A stretch of 64,000 nt of DNA from Streptomyces sp. R33 (GCF_041200175.1 NZ_CP165727.1:5521501-5585500), one strand, 5' to 3'. Positions 18,117 to 26,919 are shown, counted from the stretch's first letter. The notes: generated by a model from the sequence alone, not told the origin. Made by a program: numbers and translations.

Positions 18117-19550
18117 ATGCGCAAGACGCTCGGCTGGCTGCTGTCGCTCGTGGTGCTGATCGGCACCATGGGCGCAGCCGGCTTCACGGCTCAGGCGGCC
18201 ACCGCCGCAGGGCCGTCCGCCGCGACGGACATCAAGGACGAGATCCTCGCCATTGCGGGGATGAGCCTGATCGAGGAGAAGGAGTACCCCGGGTACCGCT
18301 TCTTCGTACTGAACTACGAACAGCCGGTCGACCACCGGAACCCGTCGAAGGGCACCTTCAAGCAGCGCCTCACCCTGCTGCACAAGGACGTCTCCCGGCC
18401 CACGGTGTTCTTCACCTCCGGCTACAACGTCAACACCAACCCGCGCCGCAGCGAGCCGACGACCATCGTCGACGGCAACCAGGTGTCGCTGGAGTACCGA
18501 TTCTTCACGCCTTCCCGGCCCGACCCGGCCAACTGGGCCAACCTGGACATCTGGCAGGCCGCCAGCGACCAGCACCGCATCTTCACCGCCCTGAAGAAGG
18601 TCTACAAGAAGAACTGGCTCGCCACGGGCGGCAGCAAGGGCGGTATGACGGCGACGTACTACGAGCGCTACTACCCGCGTGACATGGACGGTGTCGTCGC
18701 GTACGTCGCGCCCAACGACGTGGTCAACAAGGAGGACTCGGCGTACGACCGGTTCTTCGCCAAGGTCGGCACCAAGGAGTGCCGCGACAAGCTGAACGCG
18801 GTGCAGCGCGAGGCGCTCGTCCGCCGTGAGCCGCTCGAGGCCAAGTACGCGGCCGCCGCAGCCGAGAACGGCTGGACCTTCACCACCGTCGGCAGCCTCG
18901 ACAAGGCCTACGAGGCCGTCGTGCTCGACTACGTGTGGGCCTTCTGGCAGTACAGCCTGCTCGCCGACTGCGCCTCCATCCCGGCCGCCGCGACCGCGAG
19001 CGACCAGGAGATCTGGGACTCGATCGACACGATCTCCGGCTTCTCGGCCTACGCCGACCAGGGACTCGAGACGTACACGCCGTACTACTACCAGGCGGGT
19101 ACGCAGCTCGGTTCGCCCGACATCAAGCAGCCGCACCTGGGGAACCTGAGCCGCTACGGCTACCAGCCGCCGCGGAACTTCGTGCCGCGCGAGATCCCGA
19201 TGACCTTCCAGCCGGGGGTCATGGCGGAGGTGGACAACTGGGTGAAGAACAACGCCAACCAGATGCTGTTCGTGTACGGGCAGAACGACCCGTGGGGTGC
19301 CGAACCGTTCCACCTCGGCTACACCGTCCGCGACAGCTACGTGATGATCGCGCCCGGCGCCAACCACGGGGCCAACGTCGCCAAGCTCCAGGAGGGTGAG
19401 AAGGCGCTGGCCACGCAGAAGATCCTGCAGTGGGCCGGGGTCGCCCCGGCCGCCGCGCTCGCCGACGCGGGCCGGGCCACGCCGCTGGCGAAGCCCGACG
19501 CGGTGCTGGACCAGAAGGAGATGGAGCGCGAGCCGCAGCTGCGGCCGTAG
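18117..19550 (+). CDS. secreted tripeptidyl aminopeptidase, peptidase family S37
   Basis: A 477-residue secreted serine peptidase of the S37 (PS-10) family, known in Streptomyces as secreted tripeptidyl/prolyl aminopeptidases that trim N-terminal tripeptides outside the cell. It has a signal peptide (LGWLLSLVVLIGTMGAAG, cleavage near TAQA), the alpha/beta-hydrolase nucleophile in ATGGSKGGMTA (Ser173), and candidate acid and base in YGQNDPWG (Asp391) and PGANHGAN (His417). EQPVDHRNPSKGTFKQRL and DIWQAASDQHRIF are family hallmarks. ATG 18117 follows GGGGAGGG. It stands alone, with the next gene convergent. Likely part of extracellular protein scavenging during development. Confidence 0.9.
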   Translation: MRKTLGWLLSLVVLIGTMGAAGFTAQAATAAGPSAATDIKDEILAIAGMSLIEEKEYPGYRFFVLNYEQPVDHRNPSKGTFKQRLTLLHKDVSRPTVFFTSGYNVNTNPRRSEPTTIVDGNQVSLEYRFFTPSRPDPANWANLDIWQAASDQHRIFTALKKVYKKNWLATGGSKGGMTATYYERYYPRDMDGVVAYVAPNDVVNKEDSAYDRFFAKVGTKECRDKLNAVQREALVRREPLEAKYAAAAAENGWTFTTVGSLDKAYEAVVLDYVWAFWQYSLLADCASIPAAATASDQEIWDSIDTISGFSAYADQGLETYTPYYYQAGTQLGSPDIKQPHLGNLSRYGYQPPRNFVPREIPMTFQPGVMAEVDNWVKNNANQMLFVYGQNDPWGAEPFHLGYTVRDSYVMIAPGANHGANVAKLQEGEKALATQKILQWAGVAPAAALADAGRATPLAKPDAVLDQKEMEREPQLRP

Positions 19551-19621
19551 CTCCCGCGCAGGGCCCGAGGGGCCACGGGAGAGGTGGTACGGCTGGTCCT
19601 GGTCCTGTTTCCCAGGCGTAC

Positions 19622-21547
19622 TCAGTCGTACGACAGCCCGTGGCCCAGCGGGTAGCGGCCCGGCACCGGGACCGGGAGGCGGCCAGAGGGCCGGCCCGCC
19701 CCGGTGATCACCCGGGCCGCCGCCCGCATCTCCACGTCCGTCCAGGTGTACGTCGCCAGCTCCGCCGCGCAGGTGGGCAGCCTGGCCGGGTCGTACGGAT
19801 TGCGGATCGCCACCACGACGACCGGCACCCCGGTGGCCAGCAGCTCCGTGACCAGCGTGCGCTGCGGATCGTCCCCCTCCGGGACGTTGTACGTGCACAC
19901 CAGCACCGCCGCGTTGCCGGGAGCCGCGGCCACCGCCCGGGCGGGCGGTACGGCCGTCGCCCGGCAGCCCAGGGCGGTCAGCTCCCGGGCCAGTACCGCC
20001 GTAGGGGGCCCTGTCGTACCGCTGGGGGAGGCCGGGTCGGTTCCGGTGACCAGCACCCGGGGCCCGGTCGTCGCATCCAGGGGCAGCAGTTTCACGGGAT
20101 TGGCCAGCAGGGTCGTCGTGCCCGCCGTGATCTCGTCGGCGGCGCTCAGATGCGCCGGGATCCCCACCATCGCGTCCATCTGCCCGGCGGCGGTGTGCGC
20201 CGCGTCGAACAGGCCCCGGCGCGCCTTCAGTTCGAGGATCCGCAGCACCGACTCATCGATCCGGTCCTGCGTCAGCTCGCCCGCCTCCACGGCCGCGAGC
20301 ACGCTGCGGTGCGCGAGGCCCAGGTCCGGTGGGTTCAGCAGCTGGTCGCAGCCCGCCTTCAGGGCCAGTACCGGGACCCGGTCGTCCCCGTACTTCTGGC
20401 GGACCCCGGCCATGTCGAGGGCGTCGGTGACCACCACCCCGCGGAAGCCGAGGCGTTCGCGCAGGATGCCGGTCACGATCGGTCCGGAGAGGGTCGCCGG
20501 GTCCCCCGACGGGTCGAGCGCGGGGAAGACGATGTGCGCCGTCATGACGGCGTCCACGCCCGCCTCCACCGCAGCCCGGAACGGCGGCTCGTCGAGCTCC
20601 TCCCACTGGGCCCGGGTGTGCCGCATCACCGGCAGCCCGACGTGGCTGTCGGTCTCGGTGTCCCCGTGGCCGGGGAAGTGCTTGGCGGTGGCGGCGACCC
20701 CGGCGCCCTGGTAGCCGCGGACCTGCGCCGCGACCAGGGCCGCCACCGCCTGAGGGTCGGCGCCGAAGGAGCGTACGCCGATCACCGGGTTGGCCGGGTT
20801 GACGTTCACGTCGGCCACCGGTGCGTAGTCCTGCCGGATGCCCATCGCGGCCAGCTCGGCGCCCGCGATGCGCGCGGCGCGGCGGGCCTCGGCGGTGGCC
20901 GCGGAGTCGGAGCCGGTGCCGGTACCACCCGTACTGCTACCCGTACCGCCCGTACCGCCCGTACCGCCCGTACCGCCCGTCCCGCCCGCGCCGTGCCGCG
21001 CCCCCAGCGCCATCGCCCCCGGCAGCAGCGTCGCCGGCTTGCCGATGCGCGCCACGGCGCCGTGCTCCTGGTCGGTGGAGAGCATCAGCGGGATGCCGGA
21101 ACCGGTGCCGGCGGCCGCCCGCTGGAGGGCGGCCGACAACTCGGCGATCTGCTGCGGGCCACGGGTGTTGTGGGCCCAGGAGAAGTAGATGATTCCGCCG
21201 AGGTGGTAGCGGGCGACCAGCTCCGCGGCCGTGCGCACCCCGAACAGTTTCAGGTTCTGCTCGGCGTCCGTCGGGTCGGGGTCGGTCGCCGAATGGCCGT
21301 ACGCGCGGGACACGAAGAGCTGCCCGACCTTCTCGGCCGGGCTCATCCCGGCCACCAGACGGCGCAGCGCCGCCCGGTCGGGCGCCCGGCCGGGCGGGCG
21401 GTCGCCCGGGCGCGGGTCGTCGGCGTGCGGTTCGCCGCCCTCGCCGCCCGGGCCACCGCCCACGGCGTACGAGGCCACCCCGGCGGCCGTGGCGGCGGCC
21501 ATGGCGGCCGCGGTGAGCAGGGACCTGCGGGACGCGTGGTACGACAC
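19622..21547 (-). CDS. Tat-exported beta-N-acetylhexosaminidase-like glycoside hydrolase family 3
   Basis: A 641-residue GH3 enzyme. A twin-arginine signal (ASRRSLLTAAAMAAATAAG) opens the protein. The catalytic barrel carries LSTDQEHGAV and the NagZ-type KHFPGHGDTETDSH loop (about 289-302), which supplies the His/Asp general-acid pair, then VVVTDALDM with the nucleophile Asp. This pattern predicts beta-N-acetylglucosaminidase action on chitin or peptidoglycan fragments. A Gly-Thr repeat (GGTGGTGGTGGTGGTG, about 188-205) interrupts the barrel domain. GTG 21547 is chosen because the Tat motif follows at once and it starts 8 nt after the LysR stop; an in-frame GTG 21592 would overlap LysR by 35 bp. 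Confidence 0.85.
   Translation of the reverse strand: MSYHASRRSLLTAAAMAAATAAGVASYAVGGGPGGEGGEPHADDPRPGDRPPGRAPDRAALRRLVAGMSPAEKVGQLFVSRAYGHSATDPDPTDAEQNLKLFGVRTAAELVARYHLGGIIYFSWAHNTRGPQQIAELSAALQRAAAGTGSGIPLMLSTDQEHGAVARIGKPATLLPGAMALGARHGAGGTGGTGGTGGTGGTGSSTGGTGTGSDSAATAEARRAARIAGAELAAMGIRQDYAPVADVNVNPANPVIGVRSFGADPQAVAALVAAQVRGYQGAGVAATAKHFPGHGDTETDSHVGLPVMRHTRAQWEELDEPPFRAAVEAGVDAVMTAHIVFPALDPSGDPATLSGPIVTGILRERLGFRGVVVTDALDMAGVRQKYGDDRVPVLALKAGCDQLLNPPDLGLAHRSVLAAVEAGELTQDRIDESVLRILELKARRGLFDAAHTAAGQMDAMVGIPAHLSAADEITAGTTTLLANPVKLLPLDATTGPRVLVTGTDPASPSGTTGPPTAVLARELTALGCRATAVPPARAVAAAPGNAAVLVCTYNVPEGDDPQRTLVTELLATGVPVVVVAIRNPYDPARLPTCAAELATYTWTDVEMRAAARVITGAGRPSGRLPVPVPGRYPLGHGLSYD
20925..20992 (-). 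repeat. in-frame 9-bp microsatellite in the GH3 gene
   Basis: Tandem copies of CGTACCGCC (plus strand) encode Gly-Gly-Thr repeats, with degenerate flanking copies. The 9-bp unit keeps frame, so copy number can change without frameshift. Confidence 0.8.
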
Positions 21548-21557
21548 GCGCCGGACC

Positions 21558-22532
21558 CTACTGCCGGGCCGTGCCCCCGGCTCCGCGGACACTCGGGAGG
21601 TCCCCCGGAAGGGGTGCCGCCAAGCGGCCCGAGGCTGCTCGGGCCCAGTGCTCCTGCAGGGTCCGCACGGCCTCCGTGATCGCCGGCCGGCGGGCCGCCC
21701 CCGTCCGCCACAGGGCGTACAACCTGCGTACGGGGCCGGGCTCCAGCGGTACGGCCACCGCGCCCGGCGGCAGCGCCCCGGTGCCCAGCCGGGGTACGAC
21801 GGCCACCCCCAGCCCGGCCGCGACCAGCGCGACGATGGTGTGGTTCTCCTCGGCCACGTGCGCGATGTCGGGCTCGAACCCGGCCGTGCGCAGCGTCCGC
21901 ATCAGCCAGTCGTGGCAGACCCGGCCGGGCGGCTGGCAGACCCAGCGCTGGCCGCCGAGGTCGGCCCTGCGGATGACCGCCCGCGCGGTGAACGGGTGGT
22001 CGTGCGGCACCACCAGGTCGCAGGGGTCGTCCCCGATGACCGCCTGCTCGACGCCCTCCGGGGCCGGCAGCGGGGCGATGTCCCAGTCGTGGGCCACCGC
22101 CAGATCGGTGACCCCCCGGGCCACCAGGTCCACCGACAGATGGGGGTCGACCTCCGTGAGGCGCACGTCCAGCGCGGGATGCCGACGCGCGAGATCGGCG
22201 AGCACCCCCGGCAGGAGGCCGCGCGCCGCCGAGGCGAAGGCGGCCACCGTCAGCAGCCCGCTCGGCTGCCCGCGCCGCTCCTCCAGGGTGGTCTCGGCGC
22301 GCTCCACGATCGCCAGCAACTCCCGGGCGGTCTCGGCGAGATGCCGGGCCTCCTCGGTGAGCGCGACCCCGCGCCCGCGCCGCTCAAGCAGCGTGGTCCG
22401 GGTCTCCCGCTCCAGTTTGGCGATCTGCTGGGACACGGCGGAGGGGGTGTAGCCGAGGGCGGCCGCCGCGCCTGCGACGGAGCCGTGGACGGAGATGGCG
22501 TGCAGGGCGCGCAGCCGGGAGAGGTCGAGCAT
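21558..22532 (-). CDS. LysR-family transcriptional regulator
   Basis: A 324-residue LysR regulator: N-terminal winged HTH (LSRLRALHAISVHGSVAGAA, then LGYTPSAVSQQIAKLERE), linker helix, and a C-terminal periplasmic-binding-protein fold with LLTVAAFASAARGLLPGVLA and GLGVAVVPRLG. ATG 22532 (MLDLSRL) is preferred; in-frame ATGs at 22541 and further upstream are possible. It is divergent from an EamA transporter gene 111 bp away with AAGCAATGCTT and ATGCTCGAAGCAT palindromes between, so it likely regulates that transporter. The downstream GH3 gene may be cotranscribed (8-bp gap). Confidence 0.9.
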   Translation of the reverse strand: MLDLSRLRALHAISVHGSVAGAAAALGYTPSAVSQQIAKLERETRTTLLERRGRGVALTEEARHLAETARELLAIVERAETTLEERRGQPSGLLTVAAFASAARGLLPGVLADLARRHPALDVRLTEVDPHLSVDLVARGVTDLAVAHDWDIAPLPAPEGVEQAVIGDDPCDLVVPHDHPFTARAVIRRADLGGQRWVCQPPGRVCHDWLMRTLRTAGFEPDIAHVAEENHTIVALVAAGLGVAVVPRLGTGALPPGAVAVPLEPGPVRRLYALWRTGAARRPAITEAVRTLQEHWARAASGRLAAPLPGDLPSVRGAGGTARQ

Positions 22533-22572
22533 GCGGCCCATCGTAGGCATCGCCGGACCGCCGGGCACCCGT

Positions 22573-22645
22573 AAGCAATGCTTCATCCATCCCGGAAGAG
22601 ATCCGTGCTGGTGCTACATGGTTGCGCCGCCGATGCTCGAAGCAT
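22573..22645. promoter_or_regulatory. LysR/EamA intergenic operator candidates
   Basis: Two palindromes sharing an ATGCT/AGCAT half-site, AAGCAATGCTT (22573-22583) and ATGCTCGAAGCAT (22633-22645), lie between the divergent genes. The second overlaps the EamA start codon. Spacing of about 60 bp resembles LysR recognition and activation sites. Confidence 0.4.
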
Positions 22646-23600
22646 GCGTCCCGTTCACACTGCACTCGCCGTACTCGTCGCCGCCGTCTGGGGCTTCAAC
22701 TTCGTCGTCATCGAGATCGGCCTCGGCCACTTCCCGCCGCTGCTCCTGTCCGCCCTGCGCTTCTTCGTCGCCGCGCTGCCCGCCGTGTTCTTCGTCGGCC
22801 GGCCCAAGACCGCCTGGAAGTGGATCATTGCGGTCGGAGTGGCCCTCGGCGTCGCCAAGTTCGGCCTCCTGTTCACCGGCATGGCCGCGGGGATGCCGGC
22901 CGGGCTGTCCTCCCTCGTGCTCCAGGTCCAGTCCGTCTTCACCGCCGTCCTCGCCTCCCTCGTCCTGCGCGAGCGGCCCGGACGGGTCCGCATCGCCGGC
23001 ATGGCCGTGGCGCTCGCCGGGATCGCCGTCGCCGCCGTGGACGGGGGCACCTCCGGGCCGGTGCTCGGCTTCACCCTGGTCGTCGCGGCCGCCGCCTGCT
23101 GGGGCGTGTCCAACCTGCTGACGCGGAAGGCTTCCCCGCCCGACGCGCTGAACTTCATGGTCTGGGTGTGCACCGTCCCGGTGCTGCCGCTGTTCGGGCT
23201 CTCGCTCCTGCTGGAGGGGCCCGAGCGGGACCTGGCCGCGCTGCGCGGGCTGGACTGGTCCGGGGTCGGGGTCATCGGGTACGTGGCCTGGGTGTCCACC
23301 GTGTTCGGCTTCGGCGCCTGGAACCACCTGCTCAAGCGCTACCCGGCCTCCTCGGTCGCGCCGTTCTCGCTGCTGGTGCCGGTGTTCGGGATGTCCTCGG
23401 CGGCGCTGGTCCTCGGCGAGGGCGTCTCGGGGCTGCGCTGGGTGGCTGCGCTGCTGCTGGTCGGCGGGGTGGGCATGACCTCGCTGGCCCCCGCCCGCGC
23501 GGGAGCCCGTACGAAGGGCGGCGGCGCGGCGCAGGGCGGTACCGCGGCGGTCAGTGCGGGGAGCCCTCCTGCAGCGGCAGCCGCCAGTCCTGCCCCGTGA
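22644..23600 (+). CDS. EamA/DMT-family transporter
   Basis: A 318-residue inner-membrane protein with about ten hydrophobic segments and two EamA repeats: ALAVLVAAVWGFNFVVIEIG ... SLVLRERPGRVRIAGM in the first half, GFTLVVAAAACWGVSNLLT ... SSAALVLGEGVSGLRW in the second. The family exports amino acids or other small metabolites; this branch resembles YdeD-like O-acetylserine/cysteine exporters, which is inference. ATG 22644 has no strong ribosome site and the LysR-type palindrome overlaps it. The C-terminus is an Ala/Pro-rich cytoplasmic tail. The last 50 bp overlap the convergent GNAT gene. Confidence 0.88.
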   Translation: MRPVHTALAVLVAAVWGFNFVVIEIGLGHFPPLLLSALRFFVAALPAVFFVGRPKTAWKWIIAVGVALGVAKFGLLFTGMAAGMPAGLSSLVLQVQSVFTAVLASLVLRERPGRVRIAGMAVALAGIAVAAVDGGTSGPVLGFTLVVAAAACWGVSNLLTRKASPPDALNFMVWVCTVPVLPLFGLSLLLEGPERDLAALRGLDWSGVGVIGYVAWVSTVFGFGAWNHLLKRYPASSVAPFSLLVPVFGMSSAALVLGEGVSGLRWVAALLLVGGVGMTSLAPARAGARTKGGGAAQGGTAAVSAGSPPAAAAASPAP

Positions 23601-24081
23601 GCGTGACGCCGTACGAGCGGTGCGGGCGCTCGGCGACCAGGGTGAACCCGGCGCGCTCGTAGAGGGAACGGGCCGAGGCCAGCACGTCGTTGGTCCACAG
23701 CACCAGCTCGCGGTAGCCGACCGAGCGGGCGAACGCGACGACGGTGTCGACGAGGAGGGACCCGATGCCGTGGCCGCGGCCCTCGGGCTCGACGAGGAGC
23801 AGTCTCAGCCGCGCCGTACCGGGCGAGCCGTCCTCGCGGACGCACATCACCGAGCCGACCGGCCGGCCGCCCAGCTCGGCGATCCAGACCCGCTCCAGAT
23901 ACGGGTCGTGGTCCTCGGCGAAGTCCGCGACGATCCGGGCCACCAGGCCCTCGAAGTCCGCGTTCCAGCCGTACTCGGCGGCGTACAGCGCGCCGTGCCG
24001 CTGCACGATCCAGCCCAGCTCCCCGGGCTCGGGGTCCCGCAGCCGTACCGCTGCGGCGGAGTTGTCAGCAGGGGGCTCCAT
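23551..24081 (-). CDS. GNAT-family N-acetyltransferase
   Basis: A 176-residue GNAT acetyltransferase. The acetyl-CoA loop appears as LLVEPEGRGHGIGSLLVDTV (motif A, R/Q-x-x-G-x-G/A) and motif B as SARSLYERAGFTLVAERPHR. The sequence YAAEYGWNADFEGLVARI near residue 33 matches a subgroup sometimes fused to MarR domains; here the acetyltransferase stands alone. Substrate is unknown. It overlaps the convergent EamA gene by 50 bp, and its start overlaps the end of a possible 45-codon ORF on the same strand, suggesting a two-gene transcript. Confidence 0.85.
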   Translation of the reverse strand: MEPPADNSAAAVRLRDPEPGELGWIVQRHGALYAAEYGWNADFEGLVARIVADFAEDHDPYLERVWIAELGGRPVGSVMCVREDGSPGTARLRLLLVEPEGRGHGIGSLLVDTVVAFARSVGYRELVLWTNDVLASARSLYERAGFTLVAERPHRSYGVTLTGQDWRLPLQEGSPH

Positions 24082-24202
24082 GGCGTCCCAGGGTAGCGGG
24101 CTGCTTCCTGCCGCCGCCCGGGATCCGGTCCGGCAGGTCGCCGAGTCCGCCGCCCTCCGCGGTGGCGTCGAGCACGTCGTCCTGGAGCGAAGGTTCGCTC
24201 AT
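24065..24202 (-). CDS. possible 45-residue peptide, unknown function
   Basis: ATG 24202 opens a 45-codon frame preceded by AGAAGGAA (about 12 nt upstream). The peptide is acidic then Gly-rich (SLQDDVLDATAEGGGLGDLP) with a basic tail and a C-terminal cysteine. Its stop lies 17 bp inside the GNAT gene on the same strand, a typical translational-coupling overlap. No homologue recognised; it could be a leader peptide or spurious. Confidence 0.35.
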   Translation of the reverse strand: MSEPSLQDDVLDATAEGGGLGDLPDRIPGGGRKQPATLGRHGAPC

Positions 24203-24395
24203 GCCGGGAACGTTCCTTCTGCGGCGGTTCAAGGGCACTTCGGACCGGCCCCGGAGGGCCTGTAAGTAATGGAAACGTAAAGTTCCGATTCCGTGTGCAA
24301 CCCCCGGACGGGGCAGCGGGTCGTATGGTGCGTCGGCACTTCCGGGGAGGGATCTGGGGGGATCGGGAAGTGCGACACGGGAGGGGTAACCGTGA

Positions 24396-24423
24396 GGGGG
24401 TCCGGCCGCGAGGCCGGACCCCC
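24396..24423. terminator. strong hairpin upstream of recD2
   Basis: GGGGGTCCGGCC pairs perfectly with GGCCGGACCCCC (12-bp stem, GCGA tetraloop) 67 bp before the RecD2 start. It sits inside the presumed recD2 leader if transcription starts further upstream, so it may also act as an attenuator. No U-tract, as usual in this G+C range. Confidence 0.55.
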
Positions 24424-24490
24424 TTCTGGGTCTTGCCGGGTTGTCCACAGGCCTGACGGGCTGTCGGTGGCGGGCGGTACTTTCATTGCC

Positions 24491-26737
24491 ATGGCAATCA
24501 ACGGGGCGGTGCAACTGGCAGTGGTCGAGGGGGTGCTCGAGCGCATCACCTACGCCAACGAGGAGAGCGGCTACACGGTCGCCCGGGTCGACACCGGCCG
24601 CGGCAGCGGGGACCTGCTCACGGTCGTCGGCTCCCTGCTCGGGGCCCAGCCCGGCGAATCGCTGCGCATGGAGGGCCGCTGGGGCTCCCACCCCCAGTAC
24701 GGCAAGCAGTTCACGGTGGAGAACTACCGCACCGTGCTCCCCGCGACCATCCAGGGCATACGCCGCTACCTCGGCTCGGGCCTGATCAAGGGCATCGGCC
24801 CGAAGATCGCCGACCGGATCGTGGAGCACTTCGGCACCGACACCCTCGACGTCATCGAGGCCGAGCCGAAGCGGCTGATCGAGGTGCCCGGGCTCGGCCC
24901 CAAGCGGACCAAGCTGATCGGCGCCGCGTGGGAGGAGCAGAAGGCGATCAAGGAGGTCATGGTCTTCCTCCAGGGCGTCGGCGTCTCCACCTCCATCGCG
25001 GTCCGGATCTACAAGAAGTACGCCGACGCCTCCATCTCGGTGGTCAAGAACCAGCCGTACCGGCTCGCAGCCGACGTGTGGGGCATCGGCTTCCTCACCG
25101 CCGACCGGATCGCCCAGGCCGTCGGCATACCGCACGACAGCCCCGAACGGGTCAAGGCCGGGCTCCAGTACGCCCTGTCCCAGTCCACCGACCAGGGGCA
25201 CTGCTTCCTGCCCGAGGAGCGGCTCATCGCCGACGGGGTCAAGCTGCTCCAGGTGGACACCGGACTCGTCATCGAATGCCTGGCCGAGCTCGCCGCCGAC
25301 CCGGAGGGCGTCGTCAGGGAATCCGTGCCGGATCCGCAAGGCGGCCCGGACCCGCTCACCGCCGTGTACCTGGTGCCCTTCCACCGCGCCGAACTCTCCC
25401 TGGTCGGGCAGGTGCGGCGGCTGCTGAACGCCGACGAGGACCGGATGCCGGGCTTCCAGGACGTGGACTGGGACAAGGCCCTGGGCTGGCTGGCCGGGCG
25501 CACCGGGGCCAAGCTGGCCCCCGAGCAGCGGGATGCCGTCCGACTGGCGCTGACCCGCAGAGTGGCCGTCCTCACCGGCGGGCCGGGCTGCGGGAAGTCG
25601 TTCACCGTGCGCTCGATCGTGGAGCTGGCCCGGGCCAAGAAGGCCAAGGTCGTGCTCGCCGCGCCCACCGGCCGGGCCGCGAAACGGCTCGCGGAGCTCA
25701 CCGGCGCCGAGGCGTCCACCGTGCACCGGCTGCTGGAGCTCAAGCCGGGCGGGGACGCGGCGTACGACCGGGAACGCCCGCTGGACGCGGACCTGGTGGT
25801 GGTCGACGAGGCCTCGATGCTGGACCTGCTGCTGGCGAACAAGCTGGTCAAGGCAGTGGCACCGGGTGCGCACCTGTTGCTGGTCGGGGATGTGGACCAG
25901 CTGCCCTCGGTCGGCGCCGGGGAGGTGCTGCGGGACCTGCTCGCCGAGGGCGGGCCGGTGCCCGCGGTCCGGCTGACCAGGATCTTCCGGCAGGCCCAGG
26001 AGTCGGGCGTGGTCACCAACGCCCACCGGATCAACACGGGCCTGCCGCCGCTCACCGACGGGCTGCCGGACTTCTTCCTGTTCCCGGAGGAGGACACAGA
26101 GCAGGCCGGACGGCTCGCCGTCGACGTGGCGGCCCGCAGGATTCCGGCCCGGTTCGGGCTGGACCCGCGCCGCGACGTCCAGGTGCTCGCGCCCATGCAC
26201 CGCGGCCCCGCCGGCGCCGGGAACCTCAACGGCCTGCTCCAGCAGGCCATCACGCCGGCCCGGCCCGACCTGCCCGAGAAGCGGTTCGGCGGCCGGGTCT
26301 TCCGGGTCGGCGACAAGGTCACCCAGATCCGCAACAACTACGAGAAGGGTGCCAACGGCGTCTTCAACGGCACGGTCGGCGTGGTCACCGCCCTCGACGT
26401 GGACGAGCAGCGGCTGACGGTGCGGACGGAGGAGGACGAGGAGGTCGGCTACGAGTTCGCCGAACTGGACGAGCTGGCCCACGCGTACGCCGTCACCATC
26501 CACCGCTCCCAGGGGAGTGAATATCCGGCCGTGGTGATCCCGGTCACGACCGGCGCTTGGATGATGCTCCAGCGCAACTTGCTCTACACGGCGGTGACCA
26601 GGGCGAAGAAACTCGTCGTGCTGGTCGGGTCCCGCAAGGCCCTCGGCCAGGCTGTGCGTACCGTTTCTGCAGGCAGGAGGTACACGGCGGTCGCGCCCAG
26701 GCTGTCCGGACGGATACCGGTGGGAAACATCACCTAA
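24491..26737 (+). CDS. recD2: RecD2-type ATP-dependent 5'-3' DNA helicase
   Basis: A 748-residue SF1B helicase of the RecD2 class found in bacteria without RecBC. The N-terminal OB-like region (VVEGVLERITYANEESGYTV) is followed by helix-hairpin-helix motifs (IKGIGPKIADRIVEHFG; LIEVPGLGPKRTKLIG), then the helicase core: Walker A TGGPGCGKSF (about 362-371), motif Ia AAPTGRAAKRL, Walker B VVVDEASMLDL (Asp439), motif III LLLVGDVDQLPSVGAGEVL, and motif VI AVTIHRSQGSEYP with LLYTAVTRAKKLVVLVG. ATG 24491 is selected (MAINGAVQLAVVEG); the longer frame begins within the hairpin region. Likely role: DNA repair and replication-fork maintenance. The citrate synthase gene follows on the same strand 182 bp later. 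Confidence 0.93.
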   Translation: MAINGAVQLAVVEGVLERITYANEESGYTVARVDTGRGSGDLLTVVGSLLGAQPGESLRMEGRWGSHPQYGKQFTVENYRTVLPATIQGIRRYLGSGLIKGIGPKIADRIVEHFGTDTLDVIEAEPKRLIEVPGLGPKRTKLIGAAWEEQKAIKEVMVFLQGVGVSTSIAVRIYKKYADASISVVKNQPYRLAADVWGIGFLTADRIAQAVGIPHDSPERVKAGLQYALSQSTDQGHCFLPEERLIADGVKLLQVDTGLVIECLAELAADPEGVVRESVPDPQGGPDPLTAVYLVPFHRAELSLVGQVRRLLNADEDRMPGFQDVDWDKALGWLAGRTGAKLAPEQRDAVRLALTRRVAVLTGGPGCGKSFTVRSIVELARAKKAKVVLAAPTGRAAKRLAELTGAEASTVHRLLELKPGGDAAYDRERPLDADLVVVDEASMLDLLLANKLVKAVAPGAHLLLVGDVDQLPSVGAGEVLRDLLAEGGPVPAVRLTRIFRQAQESGVVTNAHRINTGLPPLTDGLPDFFLFPEEDTEQAGRLAVDVAARRIPARFGLDPRRDVQVLAPMHRGPAGAGNLNGLLQQAITPARPDLPEKRFGGRVFRVGDKVTQIRNNYEKGANGVFNGTVGVVTALDVDEQRLTVRTEEDEEVGYEFAELDELAHAYAVTIHRSQGSEYPAVVIPVTTGAWMMLQRNLLYTAVTRAKKLVVLVGSRKALGQAVRTVSAGRRYTAVAPRLSGRIPVGNIT

Positions 26738-26751
26738 ATGATCGATCATTT
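26736..26751. promoter_or_regulatory. 16-bp perfect palindrome between recD2 and citrate synthase
   Basis: AAATGATCGATCATTT begins inside the recD2 stop codon. Its A+T-rich arms are unlike a Streptomyces terminator and look more like a protein-binding site. A second palindrome, GGCACT-C-AGTGCC, lies at 26797-26809 within the citrate synthase leader. Confidence 0.4.
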
Positions 26752-26782
26752 GGGGTTCCGGCACCGCCGCGGAGGGGGCAGG

Positions 26783-26869
26783 ATGAGCAGGTTGAAGGCA
26801 CTCAGTGCCGTCAAAAAGACCAAAGGCCGACCCCGAGTGCACTCTCCTGCGCCAAATGGGGGAAGGTAG
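26783..26869 (+). CDS. possible 28-residue leader peptide of the citrate synthase gene
   Basis: ATG 26783 has GGAGGGGGCAGG immediately upstream and opens 28 codons ending at TAG 26869, 50 nt before the citrate synthase GTG. The peptide is strongly basic (SRLKALSAVKKTKGRPRVHS). It spans the GGCACTCAGTGCC palindrome. It may be a regulatory upstream ORF; no homology is known to me. Confidence 0.35.
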   Translation: MSRLKALSAVKKTKGRPRVHSPAPNGGR

Positions 26870-26919
26870 AGGCAGTCAGGGCACCTCGAAGAAGAGGCAC
26901 TACGTCGGTGAGGGATGAC

